This document shows, piece by piece, positions 30,320 to 39,624 of a DNA stretch of 64,000 nt. Position numbers and translations under genes: made by a program. The notes under the pieces were generated by a model. That model had not been told where the DNA came from and ran no database searches. It worked only from the letters and a program-made list of their open reading frames with translations. The DNA is from Prado023 sp963714995 (lineage in GTDB: Bacteria; Actinomycetota; Actinomycetes; S36-B12; CAIYMF01): assembly GCA_963714995.1 (NCBI GenBank), contig CAVQQP010000019.1:1-64000 (forward strand), in the 5' to 3' direction. Every line of letters begins with the position of its first letter. The first letter of the stretch is position 1.

Positions 30320-31918
30320 ATGCTGATCGAGCTTCGCGTGCTCCTCGGCCCGAACGCCGACATCCCGGCTCCGGCCATCCGGGTGACCCTCGCCGGACCC
30401 ACCGAGGAGGGGCTGGACCTGCGCGAGGTCACCGACCGGATCGCCCGTGCGGCCGACGCCTACGTCGGCCCCGCCGTGAGCCGGACCGGGCGCGACGGGA
30501 CCGTCGTGGTGGCCTTCCCCTGGGAGCGCGAGGGGACCGGCGAGGCGATCGGCACCGCCCTGGTGCAGGTCCTGCGGATCGGCCCCGAGGTGCCCCTCGA
30601 CGAGCGGATCGCCACCGTCGCCGCGGACGTGCGCGCCGCGGACCCCGGCGACCCGCCGCGCCTGCTGGACCCTGCTGTCCCGACCGTGGCCGTGACCGGG
30701 ACCAACGGCAAGACCACCACCACGCGCCTGCTGGGCCGGATGGCCGCCGAAGCCGGCCTCCTGGCGGCGTGGAGCAGCACGGACGGGGTGTTCGTGGCCG
30801 GCCACTGCATCGAGCCGGGGGACTGGTCCGGGCCCGGAGGCGCCCGGATGGTGCTCGGAGAGCCCGGGGTGGGGTTCGCCGTCCTGGAGACGGCGCGCGG
30901 CGGGCTGATGCTGCGCGGCATGGGAGTGTCCGCCGTCGACGTGGCCGTGTTCACCAACGTCAGCCCGGACCACCTCGGGCTGCAGGGGATCGAGACCGTC
31001 GACATGCTGGCCTGGGCGAAGTCCACGGTCGTGCGGGTCGTGCGCCCCGGCGGCTGGGCGGTGCTCAACGCCGAGGATCCGCTGGTGAGCCGCTACCACG
31101 ATGCCGGTCCGGGGAACCCCTGGTTCTTCGCCCTCGACCCCGAGGGACCAGGTGCCGGCCTGGCACGCGGGCTGGGCGCGCCGCTGACCACCGTGCGGTC
31201 GGAGCGGGTCGTCGTGGAGGGCCATCCGGACGGTCCGATCGACCTCGGGCTCGTGATGGACATCCCGGTCTCGATCGCCGGGCTCTCCCGGGAGAACCTT
31301 GCGAACGCGCTCGCAGCCGCGTCCGCGGGGCTCGCAGCGGGCCTGCCCCGTGAGGCCGTCGAGGCCGGGCTGGGCTCCTTCCGTCCGGACACCTCCACCA
31401 GCCCGGGCCGGATGAACATCTGGACGGCGCCGACGCCCGATGGGGGAGCGGCCACCGTCATCCTCGACTTCGCGCACAACGAGGCCGGTGCCGAGGCGCT
31501 GTTCCGCGTCGCCAGCGGCCTGCGTCGACCGGGCGCGGCGCTGCATGCCTCGATCGGCAACGCGGGGGACCGCACCGACGAGGGCATCACCGAGGTGGGC
31601 CGGCTGGCCGCCGAGGCCGCCGACACCGTGCAGCTGGCCGCCAAGCCGCACTACCTGCGCGGGCGCACCCAGGCCGAGATCGACGACCTGCAGCGGGCGG
31701 GGATCCGGGCGGCGGGCAAGGAGCCGTTCGAGGAGGTCCCCGACGAGCCCACGGGCCTGCGCGCGCTGCTGGCCCGCGCCCACGACGGCGACGTCCTCGC
31801 GATGATGATCCACCAGGACCGGGCCGCGTGCGTGGACATCCTCGACGCGCTGGGGGCCGTCGCCGACGACCCGGACACCATCCGCGCCAAGGTCGAGGCG
31901 GCCCGCACGCCCGGGTGA
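30320..31918 (+). CDS. CphA-like Mur ligase without ATP-grasp domain
   Basis: A 532-residue ATP-dependent amide ligase of the Mur type. Residues 1-115 hold an N-terminal domain with LRVLLGPNADIPAPAIRVTL, similar to the start of cyanophycin synthetase (RVYRGPNIWSYGPAIHLVV). The P-loop GTNGKTTTT is at 127-135, followed by ETARGGLMLRGM, FTNVSPDHLGLQGIETVDMLA and a C-terminal domain with DFAHNEAGAEAL. The ATP-grasp domain of CphA is missing. ATG 30320 has CAGAGT six bases upstream (possible leaderless start). It converges on cphA, four bases apart. It may extend, cap or recycle cyanophycin or make another peptide; unknown. Confidence 0.85.
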   Translation: MLIELRVLLGPNADIPAPAIRVTLAGPTEEGLDLREVTDRIARAADAYVGPAVSRTGRDGTVVVAFPWEREGTGEAIGTALVQVLRIGPEVPLDERIATVAADVRAADPGDPPRLLDPAVPTVAVTGTNGKTTTTRLLGRMAAEAGLLAAWSSTDGVFVAGHCIEPGDWSGPGGARMVLGEPGVGFAVLETARGGLMLRGMGVSAVDVAVFTNVSPDHLGLQGIETVDMLAWAKSTVVRVVRPGGWAVLNAEDPLVSRYHDAGPGNPWFFALDPEGPGAGLARGLGAPLTTVRSERVVVEGHPDGPIDLGLVMDIPVSIAGLSRENLANALAAASAGLAAGLPREAVEAGLGSFRPDTSTSPGRMNIWTAPTPDGGAATVILDFAHNEAGAEALFRVASGLRRPGAALHASIGNAGDRTDEGITEVGRLAAEAADTVQLAAKPHYLRGRTQAEIDDLQRAGIRAAGKEPFEEVPDEPTGLRALLARAHDGDVLAMMIHQDRAACVDILDALGAVADDPDTIRAKVEAARTPG

Positions 31919-31922
31919 CGGC

Positions 31923-34652
31923 CTACTCGTGCATGGCTGAGTGGCCCAGCGCCTCGAGCTCGGTGTAGACCGCGTCGGTCTGGTCGGCGCAGATGGCCAC
32001 CACGTCCCCGGCGTTCGCCTGCTCGACGGCCCAGCGCACGGCGTCGATCTCGAGGGGCAGCGAGCGCACCTCCTTGGCCCGCGCACCGGCGGCCATCGCC
32101 TCGCGCACGCCCTGCTCGAGCAGGGCCGCGACCTCGCCCGGCTGGCGGCCGCGGAGGCGGACGTCCTCCTTGACCACGCACAGGTCGAAGTGCCGCGCGC
32201 CGGTGCGCCCCAGCTCGAGGACGTCGGCGTCCCGGCGGTCGCCCGCCGTCCCGATCACACCGATCCGGCGGCGCTTGTGGACCTCAGCACGCGCTGAATC
32301 CAGGCCGTCGGTGTAGGCGGCGATGAACTCCCCGAGGGCCTCGAGGCCCGCGGGGTTGTGGGCGTAGTCGACGAACACGTTCACGCCGTTGACGTCGATG
32401 TGGTTCAGGCGCCCCGGGGCCAGGTGGTAGCTGGTGGAGAAGGTCCGCAAGCCGGCGCGGATGTCGTGCAGGTGCGCGCCCCCGGCGAAGCAGGCCCCCG
32501 CCGCAGCCATCGCGTTGGCGACGTTGAACCGCGCCTTGCCGCCGAACGTGGCCGGCAGCAGGTGGGTGAAGGCCACCTGCATCGAGCGCTTGCCCTGGCG
32601 CAGGACGATCGACTCCCCGAGCTCGCCCCTGTCGAGGACCAGCGCCAGGCCGCCGTCGCGGCAGTGCCGGTCGACCATGGCCCGGGTCGGGGAGCCCGGC
32701 TCGGTCATCGTGAACCACACGATCTCGCCGTGGCAGCGTCGGGCCATCGAGGCCACGTGCGGGTCGTCGGCGTTGAGCACCGCGAACCCGCCGCGGGGGA
32801 CCGCCTCGACGACCACGCTCTTGACGTCCGCGAGGTCCTCGAGGGTGTCGATGCCGCGCAGGCCGAGGTGGTCGGAGGCCACGTTGAGGACCACGGCCAC
32901 GTCGTTGCGGTCGTAGCCCAGGCCCTCGCGCAGGATGCCCCCGCGGGCGACCTCCAGGACGGCCAGGTCCACGCGCGGGTTCTGCAGCACCATCCGCGCG
33001 CTCTTGGGCCCGGAGGCGTCGGAGCGGATCACCAGGCGCTCGTCGATGACCACGCCGTCGGTGGAGGTCATGCCCACCTTGCGGCCCATGCCCTTGAACA
33101 CGTGGCCGATCATCCGCGCGGTGGTGGTCTTGCCGTTGGTGCCGGTCACGGCGATGATCGGCACGCGGCTCGGGGTGCCGGGCGGGAACAGCAGGTCGAT
33201 CACCGGCTTGGCGATGTACTGCGGCTCCCCGATCGTCGGATGCGTGTGCATCCGGAAGCCCGGCGCGGCGTTCACCTCGCAGATGGCCCCGCCCGCCTCG
33301 CGCACGGGGACGGTGATGTCCGGGGCGATGAAGTCGATGCCCGCGACGTCCAGGCCGACGACGCGGGCGGCCTCCTCGGCGATCTCGATGTTGTCCGGGT
33401 GGGCGTCGATCGTGCGGTCGATGGAGATGCCGCCGGTCGACATGTTCGCGGTGAGGGCCAGCTTGACCATCGCGCCCTGGTCGGGCACGGCGTCCATGCT
33501 CAGGCCCTGAGCCGTGACGAGGGCGATCGCGGCATCGTCGACCTTGATCCGGGTCAGCACCTTCTCGTGCCCCACACCGCGGCGCGGATCGGCGTTGGTG
33601 GCCTCGACCAGCTCCGCGACGGTGCGGTGCCCGTCGCCGATGACGTGCGCCGGGACCCGCTCGGCCACCGCCGCGATCCGTCCACCGACCACGAGGAACC
33701 GGTAGTCGTTGCCGGTGATGTAGCTCTCGACCTGCAGGTAGCCGCTGCGCGACTCCGCCTTCGCCACGTCGTAGCCGGCCTCGAGCCCGGCGTCGTCGGT
33801 GATGTTGAGCACGACCCCGCGGCCGTGGTTGCCGTCCAGGGGCTTGATCACCACCGGGTAGCCGATCCGCCGGGCGACCTGCAGCGCGCCGCGCAGGGTG
33901 CGCACCGAGTCGCTCTTGGGCACGGGCAGCCCAGCGGCGCTCAGCAGCTTGTTCGTGATGTCCTTGTCGCTGGCGATGTCCACGCCCAGCGCTGAGGTGT
34001 TCGACGTCATGGTGGCGCGGATCCGCTGCGCGTAGCGCCCCTGCCCCAGCTGCACGAGCGAGGCACTGTTCAGGCGCATCCACGGGATGTCGCGGGAGAC
34101 CGCCTCGTCGACCAGCGCCTGGGTGGACGGTCCGAAGGCCGTCCGCTCGGCGAGGAGCAGGAACTGCTCGAACTCGGCGTCGAAGTCGAACTCCGGGTCG
34201 TGGGCGACCAGGTCGTTGACCATCCGCACGGCCAGCGTGCCGGCGGCCAGGGCCACGGACTCGTCCTGGTAGCCGAAGATCACGTGGTAGCGCCCCGGCT
34301 CACCGGTGCTGCGGGTCTTCCCCCGCCGGGTGTCGTGCCCGACCTCGTTCTGCAGCTGGAGGGCGATGTGCTCGGCGACGTGCCCGACCCAGGTGCCCTC
34401 ACGCAGGCGCTCGGCGAAGCCACCCTTGCGCCCCCGCGAGCACGAGTGCTCGCCGACGCCGGGCAGCCAGGCCAGGAGCTGGTCGGTGAATCCCGGAAGC
34501 GCATCGCTGGGGTACTCCTCGAGCGAGCCGAGGTCCACGACCAGGTGGATCGCCGGACCGTAGGACCAGATGTTGGGCCCGCGGTAGACCCGGGTCTCGA
34601 CGATCGTCAGGTCCGGCGACGCCGGACCGGTCGGCACGGGGCGGTCGGTCAC
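31923..34652 (-). CDS. cphA: Cyanophycin synthetase
   Basis: A 909-residue enzyme making multi-L-arginyl-poly-L-aspartate. The N-domain (GPNIWSYGPAIHLVVDLG) is followed by an ATP-grasp domain (PVVIKPLDGNHGRGV at about 265-280; EVNAAPGFRMHTHP closing it) that adds Asp. The Mur-like ligase half has TGTNGKTTTARMIGHV near residue 500, VLEVARGGILREGLGYD, SDHLGLRGIDTLEDLADVKSVV and VDYAHNPAGLEALGEF; it adds Arg. Length and domain order match CphA1. The start GTG overlaps the cyanophycinase stop (GTGA), so synthesis and breakdown enzymes share an operon. No primer requirement can be read from the sequence. Confidence 0.96.
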   Translation of the reverse strand: MTDRPVPTGPASPDLTIVETRVYRGPNIWSYGPAIHLVVDLGSLEEYPSDALPGFTDQLLAWLPGVGEHSCSRGRKGGFAERLREGTWVGHVAEHIALQLQNEVGHDTRRGKTRSTGEPGRYHVIFGYQDESVALAAGTLAVRMVNDLVAHDPEFDFDAEFEQFLLLAERTAFGPSTQALVDEAVSRDIPWMRLNSASLVQLGQGRYAQRIRATMTSNTSALGVDIASDKDITNKLLSAAGLPVPKSDSVRTLRGALQVARRIGYPVVIKPLDGNHGRGVVLNITDDAGLEAGYDVAKAESRSGYLQVESYITGNDYRFLVVGGRIAAVAERVPAHVIGDGHRTVAELVEATNADPRRGVGHEKVLTRIKVDDAAIALVTAQGLSMDAVPDQGAMVKLALTANMSTGGISIDRTIDAHPDNIEIAEEAARVVGLDVAGIDFIAPDITVPVREAGGAICEVNAAPGFRMHTHPTIGEPQYIAKPVIDLLFPPGTPSRVPIIAVTGTNGKTTTARMIGHVFKGMGRKVGMTSTDGVVIDERLVIRSDASGPKSARMVLQNPRVDLAVLEVARGGILREGLGYDRNDVAVVLNVASDHLGLRGIDTLEDLADVKSVVVEAVPRGGFAVLNADDPHVASMARRCHGEIVWFTMTEPGSPTRAMVDRHCRDGGLALVLDRGELGESIVLRQGKRSMQVAFTHLLPATFGGKARFNVANAMAAAGACFAGGAHLHDIRAGLRTFSTSYHLAPGRLNHIDVNGVNVFVDYAHNPAGLEALGEFIAAYTDGLDSARAEVHKRRRIGVIGTAGDRRDADVLELGRTGARHFDLCVVKEDVRLRGRQPGEVAALLEQGVREAMAAGARAKEVRSLPLEIDAVRWAVEQANAGDVVAICADQTDAVYTELEALGHSAMHE

Positions 34653-35623
34653 GGTGACTCCTTGTGCTGGGCCTTGGTACGGCGTCGGCGGCGGGCGTTG
34701 CGGGCGACCACTGAGTCATCCACGCCCTCGGAGGCAACCCGCCGGGAGATCGTGGCCAGGTCGTGCGTGGGCTCAGGCAGGTCTCCCGGGTCCACCGCGC
34801 TGTGGTCACGGTAGGACACCAGCGTGCGCGAGGCGAGGTCGAACCGGGCGCCGTTCGGCAGGAAGTGCACACCGGCCCCGGAGATCATCAGCGGCGCCGT
34901 GCCACGCGCTGTGGCCGCATCGGTGAGGGCGGTGCGCATGTCGACGCAGAACACCGAGCCCTTGCCGATGACCTCCAGATCGGTCTCGTCGGTGACCAGG
35001 ATCGAGGTGTCCTCGTCGAGGCCGATGCCGAGCAGGTCCGGCGAGGAGGCGACCAGGTTGATCAGCCGCCCGAAGCGCTCACGCTGGGAGAAGTGCTGGT
35101 CGACGATCACCCCGGGCAGCAGCCCGAGGCCCTGGGCGGCCGCGACCATCCGGAACTTCGGCTGGGCCCCGGGGGACCCGTAGCCGACCATGTGCTCGCT
35201 GACCACGGACGCACCGGCGGAGGTCCCGCCGACGATCACCCCGCGGTCGTAGGCCGCCACGACCGCATCCCCGAACCGGGTCCCGCGGATGGCCGCCGAC
35301 AGCTTCATCTGGTTGCCGCCGGTGAAGAACACCCCCGTGGCCCAGGCCGCGGCATCGGCGTGCTCCTGCTTGTCCGCCTCGCGCCGGTCGCGCGGCCGGG
35401 CCGACACCACCTCGGCGACGCCGAGCCTGGTGAACAGCCGCTCGTAGAGCTCGACGATCTCCGGGCCGAGGGCCGAGGCGGTCGCGCACACGACGATCCG
35501 GGCATCGGGTCCGCCGGCCTCGGCCACGAAGCGGCGCAGGATCCGGGTCGCGCCCAGCTTGTCCTCGGCACCCCCGATCGCCATCAGGCGACGCTGCGGG
35601 ACCTCCCCTGGGGAACTGCTCAC
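34649..35623 (-). CDS. cphB: Cyanophycinase
   Basis: A 324-residue serine peptidase (family S51) that cuts cyanophycin to beta-Asp-Arg dipeptides. RRLMAIGGAEDKLG begins the fold; the nucleophile Ser sits in VGGTSAGASVVSEHM at about residue 136, and GLGLLPGVIVDQHFSQRERFGRL follows (His and other active-site residues). The frame is open far upstream, but GTG 35623 has TACCCT seven bases before it, marking a leaderless start, and yields the usual length. Its stop overlaps cphA. No isoaspartyl dipeptidase gene was seen nearby. Confidence 0.95.
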   Translation of the reverse strand: MSSSPGEVPQRRLMAIGGAEDKLGATRILRRFVAEAGGPDARIVVCATASALGPEIVELYERLFTRLGVAEVVSARPRDRREADKQEHADAAAWATGVFFTGGNQMKLSAAIRGTRFGDAVVAAYDRGVIVGGTSAGASVVSEHMVGYGSPGAQPKFRMVAAAQGLGLLPGVIVDQHFSQRERFGRLINLVASSPDLLGIGLDEDTSILVTDETDLEVIGKGSVFCVDMRTALTDAATARGTAPLMISGAGVHFLPNGARFDLASRTLVSYRDHSAVDPGDLPEPTHDLATISRRVASEGVDDSVVARNARRRRRTKAQHKESP

Positions 35624-35679
35624 CTGTGGCAGGGTAGTGGGTGCGCGGCCCGAACGCGGTCGCTGGGATCGGGGACTCG

Positions 35680-36196
35680 ATGGACGTGGCGAGCCGGAGG
35701 CTGCTTGTCGTGCGCCACGCCAAGTCGGCGTGGCCGCCCGGGAGTGCCCGATCGGGCGCGACCCCTCGGCCCGCGCGGGCTGCGTGATGCTCCCCGGATG
35801 GGCCATCGGATCCGGGAGCTCGCCGGGACCGTGGACGTGGCGGTGGTCAGCCCCACGCAGCGCACCCAGGAGACCTGGGCGCTGATCAACCAGGAGATCG
35901 GCCATACGGGGCCGGTGATCACCGATCCGCGCATCTACGACGCGTGGGGCGCCCACATGCTCGACCTGGTCCGGGAACTGCCCGATGACGCCCGCACCGT
36001 GCTGATCCTGGGTCACGAGCCAGGGGTGTCCGAGCTCGTGCTGAGCCTGGCCGATCACGCCCACGCCGACCTGCGCGACCGGGTGGCGACGAAGTTCCCC
36101 ACCTGCGCGGTGGCCCTCCTCCGTGCCGACCTGCCGTGGTCGGCGTTCGTCCCCGGATGCGCGGCCCTCGAGGCGTTCACGACCCCGCGGGACTGA
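35680..36196 (+). CDS. SixA-like phosphohistidine phosphatase, frameshifted
   Basis: RRLLVVRHAKSAWPPG opens a histidine-phosphatase domain with the catalytic RHG-type motif (RHAKS). The remainder lies one frame over from about 35745 (VPDRARPLGPRGLRDAPRMGHRIRE, VVSPTQRTQETW, ILGHEPGVSELVLSLAD with the second active His). Together they give about 170 residues, the family's usual length. One extra G in the CCCGGG near 35745 would explain the break. ATG 35680 is tentative; a GTG at 35641 is in the same frame. It is divergent from cphB and overlaps serB's 3' end by 20 bases. Confidence 0.82.
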
Positions 36197-37376
36197 CCGG
36201 GCGGATGCCCGCGGCGGCATCGGCCTGCTCGACCTCCTCCCGGGAGATCCCCATCAGGTAGAGCACCGTGTCCAGGTAGGGCACGTTGATGGCCGAGTCG
36301 GCGGCCGCCTGCACGACCGGCTTGGCGTTGAACGCGATCCCGTGACCGGCGGCCGCGAGCATGTCGAGGTCGTTGGCACCGTCGCCGATGGCGATCGTCC
36401 GGGCGGTGTCGATGCCGAACTCGGCGGCGAACTCGCGCAGCGCCTGCTCCTTGGCCGCCCGGTCGATGATCGGCCCGCGGACGCGCCCGGTCAGGTGGCC
36501 GTCGACGACCTCCAGCCCGTTGGCGCGGACCGCGTCGACGCCCAGCTCCTCGGCCAGGGGGCCGATCACCTCGGTGAAGCCCCCGCTGACCAGTGCGATC
36601 CGGTAGCCCAGGCCCTTGAGGGTCCGGCACAGGGTCCGGGCGCCCGGGGTCAGGCGGATCTCGGAGCGCGCCCGCGCGAGCACCTCCTCCGGGAGGCCGG
36701 CCAGCACGGCGACCCGCGCATGCAGCGACTCCGCGAAGTCCAGCTCGCCGCGCATCGCGGCCTCGGTGACCCGGGCGACCTGCTCCTCCTTGCCGGCGAA
36801 CCGGGCCAGGAGCTCGATGACCTCGTCCTGGATCAGGGTCGAGTCCACGTCCATGACGACCAGGTGGACGCCCCGGCGCGCGAGCCCCCGGGCCTGCACG
36901 GACACGTCGACGTCCAGGTCGTGGCAGCGCGCCACCAGCTCGCGGCGCAGGGAGGCAGGGTCCGGGGCCAGGACCTCGAGGGCCAGCACGGTGACCGGGT
37001 AGTCGGCCACCCGATCGATCCGGACGATGTTCGACCCGCCTGCCGCCATCGTGGCGGCCAGCGCACTGACGTCGCCGCCGGTGATGGCCTGCCCCACGAT
37101 GGTGACGGTGCAGTTCGAGAGCATCCCGGCGACATCGGCGGCGTGCACCTGGCGCACGGAGACCTCGAAGTCCGGGACCGCTGCGCGCAGCCGGTCGGCC
37201 AACTGCTCCTGCTCGTCCTCGGGGGCCAGCAGGACGGCCCCGAGGACGAGCTGACCGGCGACCACCACCTGTTCCACGTCGAGCACCGTCGCCTGCTCCA
37301 GCGCGGCGAACATGCGCGCCGTGATCCCGGGGCGGTCGACGCCGACAACGGTTGCGTGCAGGGTCGTGTCAGTCAC
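36177..37376 (-). CDS. serB: Phosphoserine phosphatase with two ACT domains
   Basis: A 399-residue HAD phosphatase making L-serine from O-phosphoserine. Two ACT domains (about 5-80 and 90-170) resemble mycobacterial SerB2 and allow amino-acid feedback. The HAD core starts VVMDVDSTLIQDEVIELLA (nucleophile Asp and DxDxT), followed by ALVSGGFTEVIGPLA and IGDGANDLDMLAAAGHGIAFNAKPVV. GTG 37376 has TAGCGT seven bases upstream, which marks a leaderless start; the longer frame begins eight codons earlier. Confidence 0.95.
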   Translation of the reverse strand: MTDTTLHATVVGVDRPGITARMFAALEQATVLDVEQVVVAGQLVLGAVLLAPEDEQEQLADRLRAAVPDFEVSVRQVHAADVAGMLSNCTVTIVGQAITGGDVSALAATMAAGGSNIVRIDRVADYPVTVLALEVLAPDPASLRRELVARCHDLDVDVSVQARGLARRGVHLVVMDVDSTLIQDEVIELLARFAGKEEQVARVTEAAMRGELDFAESLHARVAVLAGLPEEVLARARSEIRLTPGARTLCRTLKGLGYRIALVSGGFTEVIGPLAEELGVDAVRANGLEVVDGHLTGRVRGPIIDRAAKEQALREFAAEFGIDTARTIAIGDGANDLDMLAAAGHGIAFNAKPVVQAAADSAINVPYLDTVLYLMGISREEVEQADAAAGIRPVSPAGS

Positions 37377-37432
37377 GTGGCCCACGCTACCGGCGCGCAC
37401 CGGCGCCCCCTCGGCCGCCAGGCAGCCGCCCG

Positions 37433-38207
37433 TCAGGCGAAGCGGTCGGCCGCCGTGGGGGCGGCCGAGTCCCGCCCCGGGGCAGCGGGGGAGGGGACGT
37501 TGAGCCCGCCCACCACCCCGGCGATCACGTCCTCCACCTGACCACGGACGGCCAGCACCTCGGCCGTCCGCGCCCTCGCCTCCGCCGCGGTCACGGCCGC
37601 ACCCTCCTCCACCGCCGCAAGGTCCAGCGCGTCATGCAGGGCAGCAAGCCGCACCAGCAGCGCCTCCACCTGGGGATCCAGGCCCCGGGGGAGCCGACCC
37701 ATGGCCGACTTCCCACGCGTGCGGCGCCGCGCGTGTCGCGACCCGGTCCAGGCCGAGGGTCTCGAGCCGTTCCGCAGCCGCCGTGACCGCCTCGGCCAAC
37801 GCGCGGGCGCCGGATCGCGCCGTCAGCACGCCGGACTGGAGGGCGGCGAGCGGCACCGATCCGACATCGTCCCAGCGCCACCCGGTGGCCCCGTGCCGCA
37901 GCATCCCGACGGCGTGGTCGCCCCGGCTGAGCAGCACCGCCGGCTCGGGCACCCCGTCCGCGCCCGGCGGCCACCCGATCGTCCGCCCGGGACGTGGCAG
38001 GAGCAGCCACGTGTCCTGCGCGCCCGTCACCCGGATGGCCCGCAGGAGGTCGGGCAGCGGCGTGGGCGGCGCCCCCTGGAGGCTGCCCACCTCAGGTGCG
38101 TCCGGAGCCACGAGGGCCATGGCCTCGAGCAGGTCGTCGGATCCCGCGGTGCCGCGCAGCCACGAGCCCAGCCACACGGCGGCGGAGGTCATCGATGCGG
38201 CGCTCAC
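37433..38207 (-). CDS. Unrecognised ~255-residue protein, frameshifted
   Basis: GTG 38207 has TACCCT seven bases upstream, so translation likely starts on a leaderless mRNA. The first frame runs MTSAAVWLGSWLRGTAGS, DDLLEAMALVAPDAPEVG, DTWLLLPRPGRTIGWPPG and LAEAVTAAAERLETLGLDR; after one extra base near 37700 a second frame continues RLPRGLDPQVEALLVRL and ends ADRFA at 37433. It is Ala/Leu-rich with no membrane segment, metal site or known motif that I can see. It is divergent from the ABC ATPase gene, whose box is 38 bases away, so the two may be co-regulated. Confidence 0.65.
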
Positions 38208-38214
38208 CTGCAGG

Positions 38215-38263
38215 AGGGTAGGCCACGTTGCAGCCCGGCGCCCCGGTTCCACGCGGGTAGGGT
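38215..38263. promoter_or_regulatory. Back-to-back leaderless promoters
   Basis: On the minus strand TACCCT (38215-38220) precedes GTG 38207 by seven bases. On the plus strand TAGGGT (38258-38263) precedes GTG 38270 by six. Only 37 bases lie between the two boxes, so their -35 regions overlap and one regulator or polymerase could exclude the other. Confidence 0.55.
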
Positions 38264-38269
38264 GTGCGC

Positions 38270-39151
38270 GTGGTCGAGGTGCTGAACTTCCGCGACGTGA
38301 GCGTCCTGCGCGGAGGGCGTCCGATCGTCGACCGCCTCGACTGGTCGGTCACCGAGGACCAGCGCTGGGTGGTGCTCGGCCCCAACGGCGCCGGGAAGAC
38401 CACGATCCTGCAGCTGGCCGGGGCGCAGATCCACCCCACCTCCGGCCGGGTCGAGGTGCTGGGGGAGGCCCTGGGGTCCGTCGACGTCTTCGACCTGCGA
38501 CCCCGGATCGGCCTGGCCAGTGCGGCCCTGGCCGAGCGCATCCCCGCCGACGAGCTGGTCCGGGACGTGGTGGTCACCGCGGCCTGGGCCGTCACCGGCC
38601 GCGGCCTCGAGGACTACGAGGACCCCGACACCTCACGCGCTCGCGGGGTGCTGGAGATGGTCGGTGCCGACTCCCTGGCCGAGCGGCTGTACGGAACGCT
38701 GTCGGAGGGGGAGCGCAAGCGGGTGCAGATCGCCCGCGCACTGATGACCGACCCGGAGCTGCTGCTCCTGGACGAGCCGGCGGCCGGGCTCGACCTCGGG
38801 GCCCGCGAGGACCTCGTGACCCGCCTCGCGGGGATCGCCACGGACCGATGGGCCCCGGCCCAGGTGCTGGTGACCCACCACGTCGAGGAGATCCCGGCCG
38901 GGTTCACCCACGTGCTGCTCCTGCGCGAGGGCCGGGTCGTGGCGGCCGGGCCCATCCACGAGGTGCTCACGGGTCGCAACCTCAGCGAGACGTTCGGCAC
39001 CCGGCTGCGCAGCGGACAGGTCCGCGGCCGGTACTGGGCCCGGGCCGTCCCCGCCGACACCGTGGCCCGCGGACGCCGGGGCCGAGAGGTGCTCGAACCG
39101 ACCGCATCCCCGCTCACGCCAGATAGGGACGGATCGGGCGCGAGCGACTAG
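38270..39151 (+). CDS. ABC transporter-type ATPase (stand-alone)
   Basis: A 293-residue single ATP-binding cassette. Walker A is VVLGPNGAGKTTILQL (about 38-48), the signature is LSEGERKRVQIARAL, Walker B LLLLDEPAAGLDLGA, with an H-loop VLVTHHVEEIPAGFTHVLLL. A C-terminal tail of about 50 residues is not typical. No permease gene is adjacent; the neighbour is NfeD. It resembles the ModF/YlmA-like ATPases found without permeases. GTG 38270 rather than 38264 is chosen because TAGGGT abuts the first GTG. Confidence 0.88.
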   Translation: MVEVLNFRDVSVLRGGRPIVDRLDWSVTEDQRWVVLGPNGAGKTTILQLAGAQIHPTSGRVEVLGEALGSVDVFDLRPRIGLASAALAERIPADELVRDVVVTAAWAVTGRGLEDYEDPDTSRARGVLEMVGADSLAERLYGTLSEGERKRVQIARALMTDPELLLLDEPAAGLDLGAREDLVTRLAGIATDRWAPAQVLVTHHVEEIPAGFTHVLLLREGRVVAAGPIHEVLTGRNLSETFGTRLRSGQVRGRYWARAVPADTVARGRRGREVLEPTASPLTPDRDGSGASD

Positions 39152-39160
39152 GCTGGCCAC

Positions 39161-39583
39161 GTGGACGCATGGATCGTCTGGCTCATCGTCGCCGTGGTCC
39201 TCGCCGGGGCGGAGGCGGCCTCTGCGGGCCTGCTCCTGATCATGTTCTCCGGTGGCGCCCTGGCAGCATCCCTCGCCGCGTTCCTCGGGGCCGGGGCCGT
39301 GGGATCGGCCGCCGTGTTCGCGCTCACCAGCATCGCCCTGATCGCCTTCGCACGGCCGATCGCCAAGCGCCACGTGTACCAGGCGCCGCTGGAGCGGACC
39401 GGCACGGCCGCCCTGATCGGCACCCAGGCGGTGGTCCTCGAGGCCGTGGACGCCGACAACGGCCGGATCAAGCTGGCGGGCGAGATCTGGTCGGCGCGCA
39501 CCCTCGACGAGGGCGCCCGGTTCGAGCCGGGGGAGAAGGTCGCAGTCTTCGAGATCGACGGGGCCACCGCGGTGGTCGGATAG
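39161..39583 (+). CDS. NfeD-like membrane protein
   Basis: A 140-residue protein. Three membrane helices (5-22, about 25-45, 49-66) precede a C-terminal OB-fold-like beta domain (GTAALIGTQAVVLEAVDADNGRIKLAGEIWSA to VAVFEIDGATAVV), the short NfeD1b form without a protease domain. NfeD and SPFH proteins usually pair in membrane microdomains. GTG 39161 has TAGGCT six bases upstream (leaderless). The SPFH gene follows 41 bases later. Confidence 0.88.
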   Translation: MDAWIVWLIVAVVLAGAEAASAGLLLIMFSGGALAASLAAFLGAGAVGSAAVFALTSIALIAFARPIAKRHVYQAPLERTGTAALIGTQAVVLEAVDADNGRIKLAGEIWSARTLDEGARFEPGEKVAVFEIDGATAVVG

Positions 39584-39624
39584 CCGGCGTCGCCGGAGAA
39601 GCGCACGTACTCAGGGAGGGAACC

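Noticed and set aside
34649..36220. Long N-terminal extension of cyanophycinase (about 200 residues)
   Set aside because: The extension is low-complexity and lies opposite the SixA gene; the leaderless GTG 35623 gives the normal family length.
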